From NCBI RefSeq assembly GCF_000484635.1, contig NZ_AXVM01000001.1, positions 248,001 to 312,000 of the forward strand: 64,000 nt of DNA, in the 5' to 3' direction. Position 1 is the first letter of the stretch. Every line of letters starts with the position of its first letter. The notes under the pieces are model-generated. The model worked only from the letters and a program-made list of their open reading frames with translations. It did no database searches and had not been told where the DNA came from. Shown piece by piece: positions 29,022 to 36,560 of the stretch. Made by a program: the position numbers and the translations under genes. This stretch comes from Comamonas badia DSM 17552 (GTDB taxonomy: Bacteria > Pseudomonadota > Gammaproteobacteria > Burkholderiales > Burkholderiaceae_C).

Positions 29022-29118
29022 GATTTATAAAAGGTTATTTCCATTCATGGAGCGGGAATAGGCCGCATTGCGTACCAGTTTCTCGCTCGCTGGCAAGCTC
29101 TAGTCACCCGCTTCATAT

Positions 29119-29164
29119 TTCGCTATCATGGACAAATGTATTGACGTTTGACTTTAATAGCGAA
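29119..29164. promoter_or_regulatory. Likely HipB operator half-sites in the hipBA promoter
   Basis: TTCGCTAT (29119-29126) and ATAGCGAA (29157-29164) are perfect inverted repeats spaced by 30 bases just before the hipB start. HipB dimers bind inverted repeats in their own promoter, so these look like a split operator. Between them are TTGACG (29141) and AT-rich stretches usable as promoter elements. Confidence 0.45.
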
Positions 29165-29165
29165 C

Positions 29166-29519
29166 ATGCCTCGCAAATCACCCATTGTCTTTCCACAGGA
29201 GCAGCGCCTGCTCTCCGAGCTCGGCGAACGGCTGCGCCTTGCCCGCAAGAGGCGCAAGCTGAGCAACGCGGTGATAGCGCAACGCGCAGGGGTTTCCAGG
29301 ACCACGGTGTACAAAGTCGAGGCAGGCGATCCTGGCGCTACCCTGGGTGCCTATGTCCGGGTGCTGGCCGTGCTGGGCCTCGAAGGCGATCTCAATCTGC
29401 TGGCAGCCGACGACCGCATTGGGCGCAAGCTGCAGGACTTGGCGCTGGAGCCGTCACCCGGTACCAGGCGCCGCAAGGTCACCCCTTCACCCGTCCAGAA
29501 TCGCGAGGGGTCTGCATGA
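29166..29519 (+). CDS. hipB: HipB-like antitoxin (XRE DNA-binding)
   Basis: A 117-residue protein from the ATG at 29166; a TTG six codons earlier is possible. Residues 18-75 form a Cro/CI helix-turn-helix: LGERLRLARKRRKLSNAVIAQ, then RAGVSRTTVYKVEAGDPGATL. The C-terminal 40 residues are polar and Arg-rich. HipB represses its own operon and neutralises the HipA kinase. Its stop overlaps the hipA start by four bases (ATGA), the normal layout. Confidence 0.88.
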   Translation: MPRKSPIVFPQEQRLLSELGERLRLARKRRKLSNAVIAQRAGVSRTTVYKVEAGDPGATLGAYVRVLAVLGLEGDLNLLAADDRIGRKLQDLALEPSPGTRRRKVTPSPVQNREGSA

Positions 29520-30772
29520 CCAAGCAGGACAACACCCTGGAAGTCTGGCTGGACGATGACCTTGGCCCTGCACGCCAAGTCGGCACGCTTTCCCATGACC
29601 GCGGCCAGATCCGCTTTCACTACGAACCGGATTGGCTCAGGGATCCTCGCGCTTTTGCGCTGGACCCCGATCTCTCCCTGGACGAACACCCCTTCTTTCC
29701 GAGGCCGGAACTGGGCAACTTCGGCATCTTCCTGGATTCATCGCCTGACCGCTGGGGCCAGACGCTGATGAAGCGCCGTGAAGCCTTGCAAGCCAAGGAC
29801 GAGAAGCGGCCGCCTCGCACGCTCTACGCCTGGGACTTCCTCATCGGCGTGCAGGACCAGACCCGCCAGGGCGCATTGCGCTTTCGCAGGCCGGGTACGG
29901 AAACCTTCCTCGGTGACGAGAAGATGGCCGCTCCGCCGGTGACGACCTTGCGCGAACTGGAAGCGGTCGCCTATCAGCTCAGCAACCGGCGCATTGACGA
30001 CCTCGATGCCCTGCGCAGGTGGCTGGCCGTGCTTGTCGCTCCGGGTGCCTCGCTGGGCGGGGCCAGGCCAAAGGCCAACTTCACGGAGGCCGACGGCTCG
30101 CTCTGGATCGCCAAGTTCCCCGCGCGTGACGATGACCGGGACGTTGGGGCCTGGGAGTACGCTGTTCACCAACTGGCTCGTAAAGCCGGCGTGGATGTAC
30201 CCGCAGCAAGGCTGATCAGGCTGGGCAACGATTTTCACACCTTCTGCGTCCAGAGGTTCGATCGCGCGCATGGTGCCAGGCGCTTCTATGCCTCGGCGAT
30301 GACACTGCTGCGCAAGACGCAGAGCGAGGGCACGAGCTACCTGGAATTGGCTCAGTTCATCCGAGCCCAGGGCGATGCAGAGCATGCAGATGCAGACTTG
30401 GCACAGCTATTCCGACGCGTGGCATTCCACGTCGCGGTCGGCAACCGGGACGATCACCTGCGCAACCATGGCTTCGTGCTGGGCAAGACAGGGTGGCGCC
30501 TCGCGCCAGCGTTTGATGTCAACCCGAACATCGACAAGGCGGAACATGTCCTGAACATCGACGATGTCGACAATCGGCCGAGCATGAAGACGGTTATCAG
30601 CACGGCGGCGTTCTACGGGCTCGATGACGGCTCTGCTCGGCAGGTGATGGAGGAAGTGGCTGCAGCGGTCGATGGCTGGCAGGACGCGGCGCGCAGGGCC
30701 GGCATCTCAGGCGCTGACATTGACCTGACGGCGGGTGCTTTCTCGGCTCATGCGGAGCTTCGTACGCAGTAG
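29516..30772 (+). CDS. hipA: HipA-like serine/threonine kinase toxin
   Basis: A 418-residue HipA family kinase. The N-terminal Couple_HipA part runs from LEVWLDDDLGPARQVGTL to FPRPELGNFGIFLDSSPDRWG. The kinase core has GASLGGARPKANF (the P-loop-like phosphate-binding region), DGSLWIAKFP, the catalytic GNRDDHLRNHGF near residue 310, and LAPAFDVNPN with the metal-binding Asp. HipA of E. coli phosphorylates GltX and causes persistence. Key residues look intact, so it is probably active. It lies between the two att-like sites. Confidence 0.9.
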   Translation: MTKQDNTLEVWLDDDLGPARQVGTLSHDRGQIRFHYEPDWLRDPRAFALDPDLSLDEHPFFPRPELGNFGIFLDSSPDRWGQTLMKRREALQAKDEKRPPRTLYAWDFLIGVQDQTRQGALRFRRPGTETFLGDEKMAAPPVTTLRELEAVAYQLSNRRIDDLDALRRWLAVLVAPGASLGGARPKANFTEADGSLWIAKFPARDDDRDVGAWEYAVHQLARKAGVDVPAARLIRLGNDFHTFCVQRFDRAHGARRFYASAMTLLRKTQSEGTSYLELAQFIRAQGDAEHADADLAQLFRRVAFHVAVGNRDDHLRNHGFVLGKTGWRLAPAFDVNPNIDKAEHVLNIDDVDNRPSMKTVISTAAFYGLDDGSARQVMEEVAAAVDGWQDAARRAGISGADIDLTAGAFSAHAELRTQ

Positions 30773-31103
30773 GGTCGACGCACGCCAGTAGAGGCCGTCG
30801 AAATCGGCGATTGCATACGACTTGCCAGTCATCTTGGCTTGTCCAGCTTTGAGGCCTGTCAGCATGAGCTCAACTCTGCGAAGCGAGTTGGATGCATGTT
30901 CCTCAGGGGGGTAGCAGCTCCTCCAGCAACAATGCGGATTGGGAACCTCTCACATTGTTTGGGCCACTTTTTGTACCAGTTTGAGCTGGCTGCCAGTGGA
31001 TTTCGCTGGATGTCAGTAGATCGAGGTTTGGTGAAAATTCTCAATCCTGACAATGACTTACGACGTTCCCTGGCGTTCTGTGGAAGTCCCTGGAAAGTCG
31101 AAG

Positions 31104-31122
31104 TGGAGCGGGTGAAGGGAAC
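31104..31122 (-). other. tRNA-Gly 3'-end-like attachment site, copy 2
   Basis: TGGAGCGGGTGAAGGGAAC differs from copy 1 at 28982 by one base, and its first 18 bases agree with the 3' end of a tRNA-Gly(TCC) gene on the minus strand as I know it from related bacteria. No tRNA body follows. It lies in the same orientation as copy 1, so the 2.1 kb between them would be a unit carrying hipBA, and the metal-resistance element would begin here. Confidence 0.6.
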
Positions 31123-31157
31123 ATCATCGTGTTCCCAACTCGTTGATTAATAACGAG
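31117..31157. repeat. Two hairpins adjoining att-like copy 2
   Basis: GGGAACA (31117-31123) pairs with TGTTCCC (31130-31136), and CTCGTT (31139-31144) pairs with AACGAG (31152-31157). The second loop contains TTGATTAATAA, which echoes TTGATTTATAA beside copy 1. These structures probably belong to the end of the mobile element, for example as integrase or accessory-protein sites. Confidence 0.5.
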
Positions 31158-31290
31158 TCTTCCGCACTCGGCGAACCGAGATGGACGTTATTGTGGACTA
31201 AAAAACCTCGCTTGGTCAACGCATGCTCCGGGCAGGTCCAATGCGAGCTGCGGACAGCCAGCAGTAGCCAATGTATCCGAGCGCTCAACG

Positions 31291-32199
31291 TCACGAGGCC
31301 GGTTCATCTCCCTTCGGCCCGAATTCCTCGCGTGCGCGCTCCAGGAACCGCTTCGTGGGCTCAGAGGGTTCGGCACGGCGGCGCAACAGGTAGGTGGACA
31401 GCATGGGCGGCGTGCCTGCCAGGGGACGGACGGCTATGTCGGGTCGATTTAGGGTCTGCACCTGCGAGGCAATGGCGAAGCCGATGCCGTAGCCGGCGCC
31501 CACCAGCGTCAGCATCACGCCCAGGCTCGTTACGTGGTCTGCTACCTTGGGCGGTATGGTCGCGCCATTGAGCACCGCTTGGATCTGGTTGTGGCAGCCC
31601 GAGCCTGCGTCGGGATGGCACAGCACCAGCGGGAACTTCAAGGCGTCCCGTAACTTGACTTGGACATGCTCCAGCAGAGGATGGCGTGCCGGCACGATCA
31701 CAGACAGCGGATCGCTCCAGGCCAGTTCGGCCACCAGCCCGTCGTTGACCCCATCCGACAGCGCAAAGCCGATATCCAACAGGTCATTGTGCAGGCCCTT
31801 GAGTTGCTGCGCGAATGGCAGCTCAAAGACCCGGATGTTCAGCTCAGGCTCCTCCTCCCGGCTGCGCGCCAGCAGCGAAGCAATGCGCGGCTGGGCCAGG
31901 CTGTCGCAGATACCGATGCGCAAAACGCCCTGATAGCCCTGGGCCGCGCCCTTGGTCGCCTGCACCGCATGATCGACCGCGGCCAGTACACACCGGGCTT
32001 CGCCAAGCAGCACCTTGCCAGCCCAAGTCAACCGCGTTTGACGCGTGCTGCGGTCGAACAACTGCACGCCGAGCAAGCGTTCGAGGTCGCGCATCGCGCG
32101 CGACACTGGTGACTGCTCAATGCCCAAACGCTCGGCCGCGCGGGCCAAGTGCAATTCTTCCGCTACGACGATGAAGTAGCGCAGCAACCTGAACTCCAT
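31291..32199 (-). CDS. LysR family transcriptional regulator (left flank of cargo)
   Basis: A 302-residue LysR-type regulator. The helix-turn-helix is FIVVAEELHLARAAERLGIE followed by QSPVSRAMRDLERLLGVQLF; the ligand-binding part includes GVLRIGICDSLAQPRI, LVLCHPDAGSGCHNQ and VGAGYGIGFAIA. It closely resembles the LysR protein at 61706 in helix-turn-helix and end sequence (LSTYLLRR versus LTTYLLRP). Proteins of this type are common on integrative elements. It is divergent from the RcnR-like gene; the ligand is unknown. Confidence 0.88.
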   Translation of the reverse strand: MEFRLLRYFIVVAEELHLARAAERLGIEQSPVSRAMRDLERLLGVQLFDRSTRQTRLTWAGKVLLGEARCVLAAVDHAVQATKGAAQGYQGVLRIGICDSLAQPRIASLLARSREEEPELNIRVFELPFAQQLKGLHNDLLDIGFALSDGVNDGLVAELAWSDPLSVIVPARHPLLEHVQVKLRDALKFPLVLCHPDAGSGCHNQIQAVLNGATIPPKVADHVTSLGVMLTLVGAGYGIGFAIASQVQTLNRPDIAVRPLAGTPPMLSTYLLRRRAEPSEPTKRFLERAREEFGPKGDEPAS

Positions 32200-32315
32200 A
32201 GCGGCCTCCTATTCGCGTTGTTCTGGTCCAGCCGAGCCGATCCGCTCCGCTAAATTTCCCCCGATGTCTTGACCTCGGGGCGCTGGATGCCCGTCCTTGT
32301 CCCAGAGTTCAGGTT

Positions 32316-32340
32316 AATATACCTTACCCACCTATCCTAA
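32316..32340. promoter_or_regulatory. Possible RcnR-type operator
   Basis: Just before the RcnR-like gene the sequence ATACCTTACCCACCTAT has an A/T-rich inverted end (ATA…TAT) around a C-rich core, which recalls RcnR/CsoR-type operators with a G/C tract flanked by AT inverted repeats. It is followed 17 bases later by the start codon. The position supports autoregulation, but the match is by eye. Confidence 0.35.
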
Positions 32341-32356
32341 CAATAAACATCTACCT

Positions 32357-32635
32357 ATGAGTCATACCGTCAAGGAAAAACCGAAACTCCTCGCTCGTGT
32401 GCGTCGCATCCGTGGACAACTTGAGGGGATCGAGCGTGCTCTGGAAGCCGAAAAGGGATGTGCCGATGTTTTGCACCAGATCGTCGCCGCGCGCGGTGCG
32501 CTGACGGGCTTGATGCGCGAAGTGATGGAGGAACACATCAACTCGCACATCACCCATCCGCAAGACCCCGGCGACGGCACGCGCGAACAAGGGGCAGCCG
32601 AGCTGATTGCGATTCTGCGCAGCTACATGAAGTGA
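32357..32635 (+). CDS. RcnR-like nickel/cobalt-responsive repressor (CsoR/RcnR family)
   Basis: A 92-residue all-helical DUF156-family repressor: ARVRRIRGQLEGIERALEAEKG, then VAARGALTGLMREVMEEHI. The metal ligands decide the class: His3, Cys35, His60 and His64 are all present by count, which is the RcnR set for Ni(II)/Co(II) and not that of the formaldehyde sensor FrmR. It probably represses the downstream P-type ATPase and EamA exporter genes, with release on metal binding. It is 49 bases before the ATPase gene. Confidence 0.85.
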   Translation: MSHTVKEKPKLLARVRRIRGQLEGIERALEAEKGCADVLHQIVAARGALTGLMREVMEEHINSHITHPQDPGDGTREQGAAELIAILRSYMK

Positions 32636-32684
32636 ATCCAAAGTCGCCTATGGGCGGCAAATCTCCCTCGGACGATCAAACCCC

Positions 32685-34670
32685 ATGTCTATTTCTCTAC
32701 ACAACCGGCCGCATGGCCAAGATGGGCACGCCGATCAACACCACGAGGATCATGACCATGATCACGATCATCACGAGCACGAGTACCCATTCGATTGGAA
32801 TGAGGCTCTGCGCATCTGTCTGGTGGCGGTCGCAGCCGTTGCCGTCTGGTTCAAATGGTGGGAGCCGTATCCAGCGGTCAGTGTGATCGGCGTCATTGGC
32901 TTGGTGATCGGCGGTTGGCCGATCTTCAAGGAAGCGCTGGAGAACCTGCTGGCTCGGCGCATGACGATGGAGCTGTCAATGACCATCGCCATCGTTGCCG
33001 CAGCCGCGATCGGTGAATTCTTCACAGCGCTGGTGATCACGCTGTTCGTGCTGATCGCGGAAGTGCTGGAGGGTCTGACGGTCGGCCGCGGCCGCAAGGC
33101 GATCCGGGACCTGCTGGAGTTTTTGCCGCGTGAGGTGTCGGTGCGTAGGGCGGGTTCTATCAAGACCGTCTCGGCCGAGGAACTGTCAGTGGGTGACGTG
33201 ATTCTGGTTTCCCCAGGCGGCGGCCTCCCGGTCGACGGTGTTGTGGTCTCCGGCCACTCATTCACCGACGAATCGCGGATCACCGGCGAGTCGATGCCAG
33301 TCGAAAAGACTGAGGGTTCTCGCGTCTATGCTGGCGCGATCAACCAGTCGGGCGCACTGGAAATTCGAGCCGAGCGGATCGGGCGCGATACCAGCTACGG
33401 CCGCATCATCGAGGCGGTAGAGCGAGCCGAGCGCTCGCGGGCTCCCGTGCAGCGGATGGCCGATCGGCTCGCCGGCTATCTGGTGTACTTCGCGCTCGGC
33501 GCCGCCGTGCTGACTTGGCTCATCACGCGAGACATGCGTTCGACCATTTCAGTGATCATCGTTGCCGGCGCGTGCGGCATTGCTGCGGGAACACCGCTGG
33601 CGATCCTGGGCGGTATCGGCCGCTCTGCTCGGCTTGGGGCCATCATCAAGGGCGGGGTTCATCTCGAAACGCTGGGCAAGGTCGATACCGTTGTGTTCGA
33701 CAAGACCGGCACGCTGACCTACGGCCGGCCGGAAGTACAAGCTGTCTTGCCAGTCGATGGCGTGTCGGCCACAGCGCTGCTCGACGCCGCGGCGACTGCG
33801 GAAGTCCGCTCGGAGCATCCGCTCGGCAAAGCCATCTTGAGCCGCGTGAAGACGGAGGGACGCGAAGTCCGAGAACCGGAGCACTTCGGCTACACGCCAG
33901 GACGCGGCATCTCGGCACGATTGGGCGACGCCACGATCCTCGTCGGCAACCGCGCCTGGATGGCCGACAACCGAATCGACCTGCCACCGCCTCGCGACCT
34001 TGGTGCGTGCACCGAGGTCGTGATCGCCAAGGACGGACGCCTGCTGGGCACCATCGACATCGCCGACACGATCAGGCCCGAGGCGAAGCGGGCCATCGCT
34101 GCGCTGGATGCGATGGGCGTGCAGACGGTTCTGTTGACTGGCGACAACCGGCAGGTCGCGACAGCCGTGGCAACAGAACTCGGCTTGAAGAACGTTGAAG
34201 CCGAATTGCTGCCCGAGGACAAGCTGGCCCGGCTGGCCGACATGGTGAAGAAAGGCCGGACAGTCGCGATGGTTGGCGATGGTGTGAACGATGCGCCTGC
34301 TCTGGCCGAGGCCAGCGTCGGCGTGGCAATGGGTTCCGGCACCGACGTGGCGCAGGAGAGTTCCGACATCGTGCTGCTGGGCAACGACCTGGCGTGTTTC
34401 GTCGAGACGATGAAAGTGGCGCGGCGCACGCGCGCCATCATCTGGCAGAACTTCGCGGGCACGATCGGAATCGATCTGGTGGGTATTGCGCTGGCCGCAT
34501 TCGGACTGCTGGGCCCCCTGCTGGCCGCCTTCATCCACGTCGCTTCAGAGCTGACCTTCATTCTGAACTCTGCACGTCTCCTGCCGCAGGCCCGCCGCAC
34601 GTCGTTTGGCTCTCCAGGCGATGCGTCGACGGCTGGCCTTGCCGACGTCGCACCCGCAGGCCGCCATTGA
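32685..34670 (+). CDS. Heavy-metal P1B-type ATPase with non-canonical GAC transmembrane motif
   Basis: A 661-residue inner-membrane P-type ATPase. The first 35 residues are very His-rich (HADQHHEDHDHDHDHHEHEY) and there is no CxxC metal-binding domain. ITGESMPVEK (actuator), DKTGTLT with the phosphorylated Asp339, the ATP-domain HPLG and GDGVNDAP are intact. In helix 6, where copper/zinc pumps have CPC or SPC, it has VAGACGIAAGTP, with Cys297 only and no proline. Its place between an RcnR-like repressor and a His-tailed exporter suggests nickel or cobalt efflux. Confidence 0.85.
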   Translation: MSISLHNRPHGQDGHADQHHEDHDHDHDHHEHEYPFDWNEALRICLVAVAAVAVWFKWWEPYPAVSVIGVIGLVIGGWPIFKEALENLLARRMTMELSMTIAIVAAAAIGEFFTALVITLFVLIAEVLEGLTVGRGRKAIRDLLEFLPREVSVRRAGSIKTVSAEELSVGDVILVSPGGGLPVDGVVVSGHSFTDESRITGESMPVEKTEGSRVYAGAINQSGALEIRAERIGRDTSYGRIIEAVERAERSRAPVQRMADRLAGYLVYFALGAAVLTWLITRDMRSTISVIIVAGACGIAAGTPLAILGGIGRSARLGAIIKGGVHLETLGKVDTVVFDKTGTLTYGRPEVQAVLPVDGVSATALLDAAATAEVRSEHPLGKAILSRVKTEGREVREPEHFGYTPGRGISARLGDATILVGNRAWMADNRIDLPPPRDLGACTEVVIAKDGRLLGTIDIADTIRPEAKRAIAALDAMGVQTVLLTGDNRQVATAVATELGLKNVEAELLPEDKLARLADMVKKGRTVAMVGDGVNDAPALAEASVGVAMGSGTDVAQESSDIVLLGNDLACFVETMKVARRTRAIIWQNFAGTIGIDLVGIALAAFGLLGPLLAAFIHVASELTFILNSARLLPQARRTSFGSPGDASTAGLADVAPAGRH

Positions 34671-34711
34671 AGGCAATGGTGAATGTGGCATCTTCCGGGA
34701 AGGATTGGTTA

Positions 34712-35782
34712 ATGAATCGCTTGCATTTCTCACCGCCGGTTGCCGCCGCGCTTGCCGCCGCGCTGCTCTTTGGCGCGAGTACGCCGTTTGCCAAGCAGTT
34801 GCTGCGCGACCTGTCGCCGGTGCTGCTGGCTGGCCTCTTGTATCTGGGCAGTGGCATCGGCTTGGGGTTGATCCGCTTGGCACGCGACCGCGGCTGGCGC
34901 AAGCCCGTGATGCCTGCGCGCGAGTGGCTGTGGCTGCTGCTCGCCACCGGCTTTGGCGGCGTGCTGGCGCCGCTCGCGCTCATGCTGGGGCTCATGACCA
35001 CCCCGGCTGCCACCGCATCGCTGCTGCTCAATCTGGAAGCGGTGCTGACCGCCGTCATCGCCTGGGTCGTGTTTCGCGAAAACACCGACCGTCACATCGT
35101 TCTCGGCATGCTGGCGATCGTCGCCGGCGCTGTGTTGTTGGCGTGGCCCGATGCGTCGCCAGCCACCGGCCGTCTGGGTTCGGGCACGCTCCTGATTGCC
35201 GGCGCCTGCCTTGGCTGGGCGCTGGACAACAACTTCACTCGCAAGGTGTCGGCCACGGACGCGCTGTTTGTGGCAGGCCTCAAGGGCGGCGTAGCGGGCA
35301 TCGTCAACACCGGCATCGCGCTGGCACTGGGCGCTGCGCTGCCTGCCGCACCCGTGCTGGTCGAAGCCATGCTGGTCGGGCTCTTGGGCTACGGCGTCAG
35401 CTTGGTGCTGTTCGTTCTCGCCTTGCGCGGCCTTGGCACGGCGCGCACCGGCGCCTACTTTTCCACCGCGCCATTCTTGGGCGCGGCCATTGCTGTCTTT
35501 GCCCTCGGCGAGCACGCCGCGCCGCTGTTCTGGCTGGCAGCGGCGCTGATGGCCACCGGGGTATGGCTGCACCTGACCGAGCGCCACGAGCACACGCACA
35601 CCCACGAGACCATGACCCACACCCACCGCCACGTGCACGACGTGCACCACCAGCACACGCACGATTTTCCGTGGGATGGCCGCGAGCCGCATTCGCATGA
35701 GCACGCACATGCGCCGATCACCCACTGCCACCCGCATTACCCCGACATCCACCACCGGCATCGGCACGATCGAGCAGCATGA
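34712..35782 (+). CDS. EamA/DMT-family exporter with His-rich C-terminal tail (CnrT-like)
   Basis: A 356-residue inner-membrane protein of the drug/metabolite transporter family, with about 10 helices in two EamA halves (VAAALAAALLFGASTPFAKQ at the start of the first; LGWALDNNFTRKVSATD of the second). Residues from about 288 onward form a cytoplasmic tail with about 23 histidines in HxH repeats (HTHTHETMTHTHRHVHD). CnrT-like DMT proteins export nickel and cobalt, which fits the RcnR-like repressor upstream. An ATG at 34676 is an alternative start; 34712 has GGAAGG upstream. Confidence 0.78.
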   Translation: MNRLHFSPPVAAALAAALLFGASTPFAKQLLRDLSPVLLAGLLYLGSGIGLGLIRLARDRGWRKPVMPAREWLWLLLATGFGGVLAPLALMLGLMTTPAATASLLLNLEAVLTAVIAWVVFRENTDRHIVLGMLAIVAGAVLLAWPDASPATGRLGSGTLLIAGACLGWALDNNFTRKVSATDALFVAGLKGGVAGIVNTGIALALGAALPAAPVLVEAMLVGLLGYGVSLVLFVLALRGLGTARTGAYFSTAPFLGAAIAVFALGEHAAPLFWLAAALMATGVWLHLTERHEHTHTHETMTHTHRHVHDVHHQHTHDFPWDGREPHSHEHAHAPITHCHPHYPDIHHRHRHDRAA

Positions 35783-35810
35783 TGGGCCTTGTCCGCGGTA
35801 ACCGGTCGGC

Positions 35811-36053
35811 TCAAACCGGAAGGTCGGGAAACCGGCGCGCCGGCCAGCGCGCGAATGCAATGACGTAGAGGACGATCAGGTTGACCACGGGCACGAGCAG
35901 CAGCAGACTGAGCCAGCCGGAAAAACTTGCCTTGGAAAAGATTTTCCAGAAGGGCAGGATGATGACCGCCGCCCAGAGCAGCAGGATCAACCCGTGGGCG
36001 CCGAACCAGCCGCCCATCCCCGTCATTGCGCCCATTTGCATTCCGCTCATCAT
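35811..36053 (-). CDS. Small membrane protein (paralogue of 54380-54637)
   Basis: The protein has 80 residues: MMSGMQMGAMTGMGGWFG, then two hydrophobic helices with the loop PFWKIFSKASFSGWLSLL between them, ending FARWPARRFPDLPV. The other copy at 54380 keeps WKIFAKAGFSGWLGLL and LYVLAFSDWP. The PFWKI-F-KAGF motif recurs in small metal-island proteins; the role is unknown but both copies sit with copper genes. Before the insertion sequences arrived it lay directly downstream of the multicopper oxidase gene on the same strand. Confidence 0.65.
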   Translation of the reverse strand: MMSGMQMGAMTGMGGWFGAHGLILLLWAAVIILPFWKIFSKASFSGWLSLLLLVPVVNLIVLYVIAFARWPARRFPDLPV

Positions 36054-36191
36054 GATGTGCGACCTTTCTTGAGTTGTTTCAAAACGCGCTGGCAACTGCT
36101 TTGCACGGCGCGGCCTGAGCTTGCCGGGCCGAATGGACTTGACCCTGTTCCGCGGACGGGTTGGGGCTTGATTCTCAAGTGTTCCCGAAGG

Positions 36192-36560
36192 TCACGATGC
36201 AGGGTTATCCACCGGCGGCGTGGCGCATGCCACGCAAACGCCGACGGTGGGTAACCCGTGTTCGTGGCTCGGTGCTTCGATGTGAATGTCGTCGATATGG
36301 ATCCTCTCGAAAGTTGCCGGAGAGCGCTGACCGAGCGCCGAGTGGCGCCGACATGGGTTGTACCAGCCCTCGATCCAGGTGAACAGCGCCAGGCGTGCTT
36401 CCGTCTTGGTCTTGAAGACGCGCCGATCGATCAGTTCGCACTCCAGGCTGGCGAAAAAGCTCTCGGCCATCGCGTTGTCGTAGGCATCGCCCACTGATCC
36501 CATGGAGGGGCGCACGCCCATCTCGCCGCAGCGCTTGCCAAAGCTGATGCTCGTGTACTG
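36192..36560 (-). pseudogene. IS3-family transposase OrfB, C-terminal fragment
   Basis: The downstream part of the IS3 integrase: TSISFGKRCGEMGVRPSMG, then GDAYDNAMAESFFASLECEL and RLALFTWIEGWYNPCRRHSAL, which includes the last acidic residue (E of AESFFASLE) of the DDE triad and the YNxxRxHS end. Removing the inserted 1450-base element plus its 3-base duplication joins it in frame with the N-terminal part at 38011-38583. It is thus a recently split gene. Confidence 0.85.

Larger units (their letters stand above)
30773..31290. other. Gene-free att-proximal region
   Basis: No convincing gene is seen in these 518 bases. The stretch before 31104, read on the minus strand away from the tRNA-like end, has the AT-richer, GGTACAAAAAGTGG-like sequence that often lies between a tRNA attachment site and an integrase gene. 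No integrase is left. The part after 31122 leads into the 3' end of the LysR gene. Confidence 0.4.

Noticed and set aside
28982-29059. A complete tRNA-Gly gene at the att-like repeats
   Set aside because: Only the acceptor-end 18 bases match; no anticodon arm, D-arm or 5' acceptor strand is found next to any copy.
29141-29515. Extension of hipA upstream to the open-frame start
   Set aside because: It would run through hipB in another frame; the ATG at 29516 overlapping the hipB stop gives the normal HipA start.
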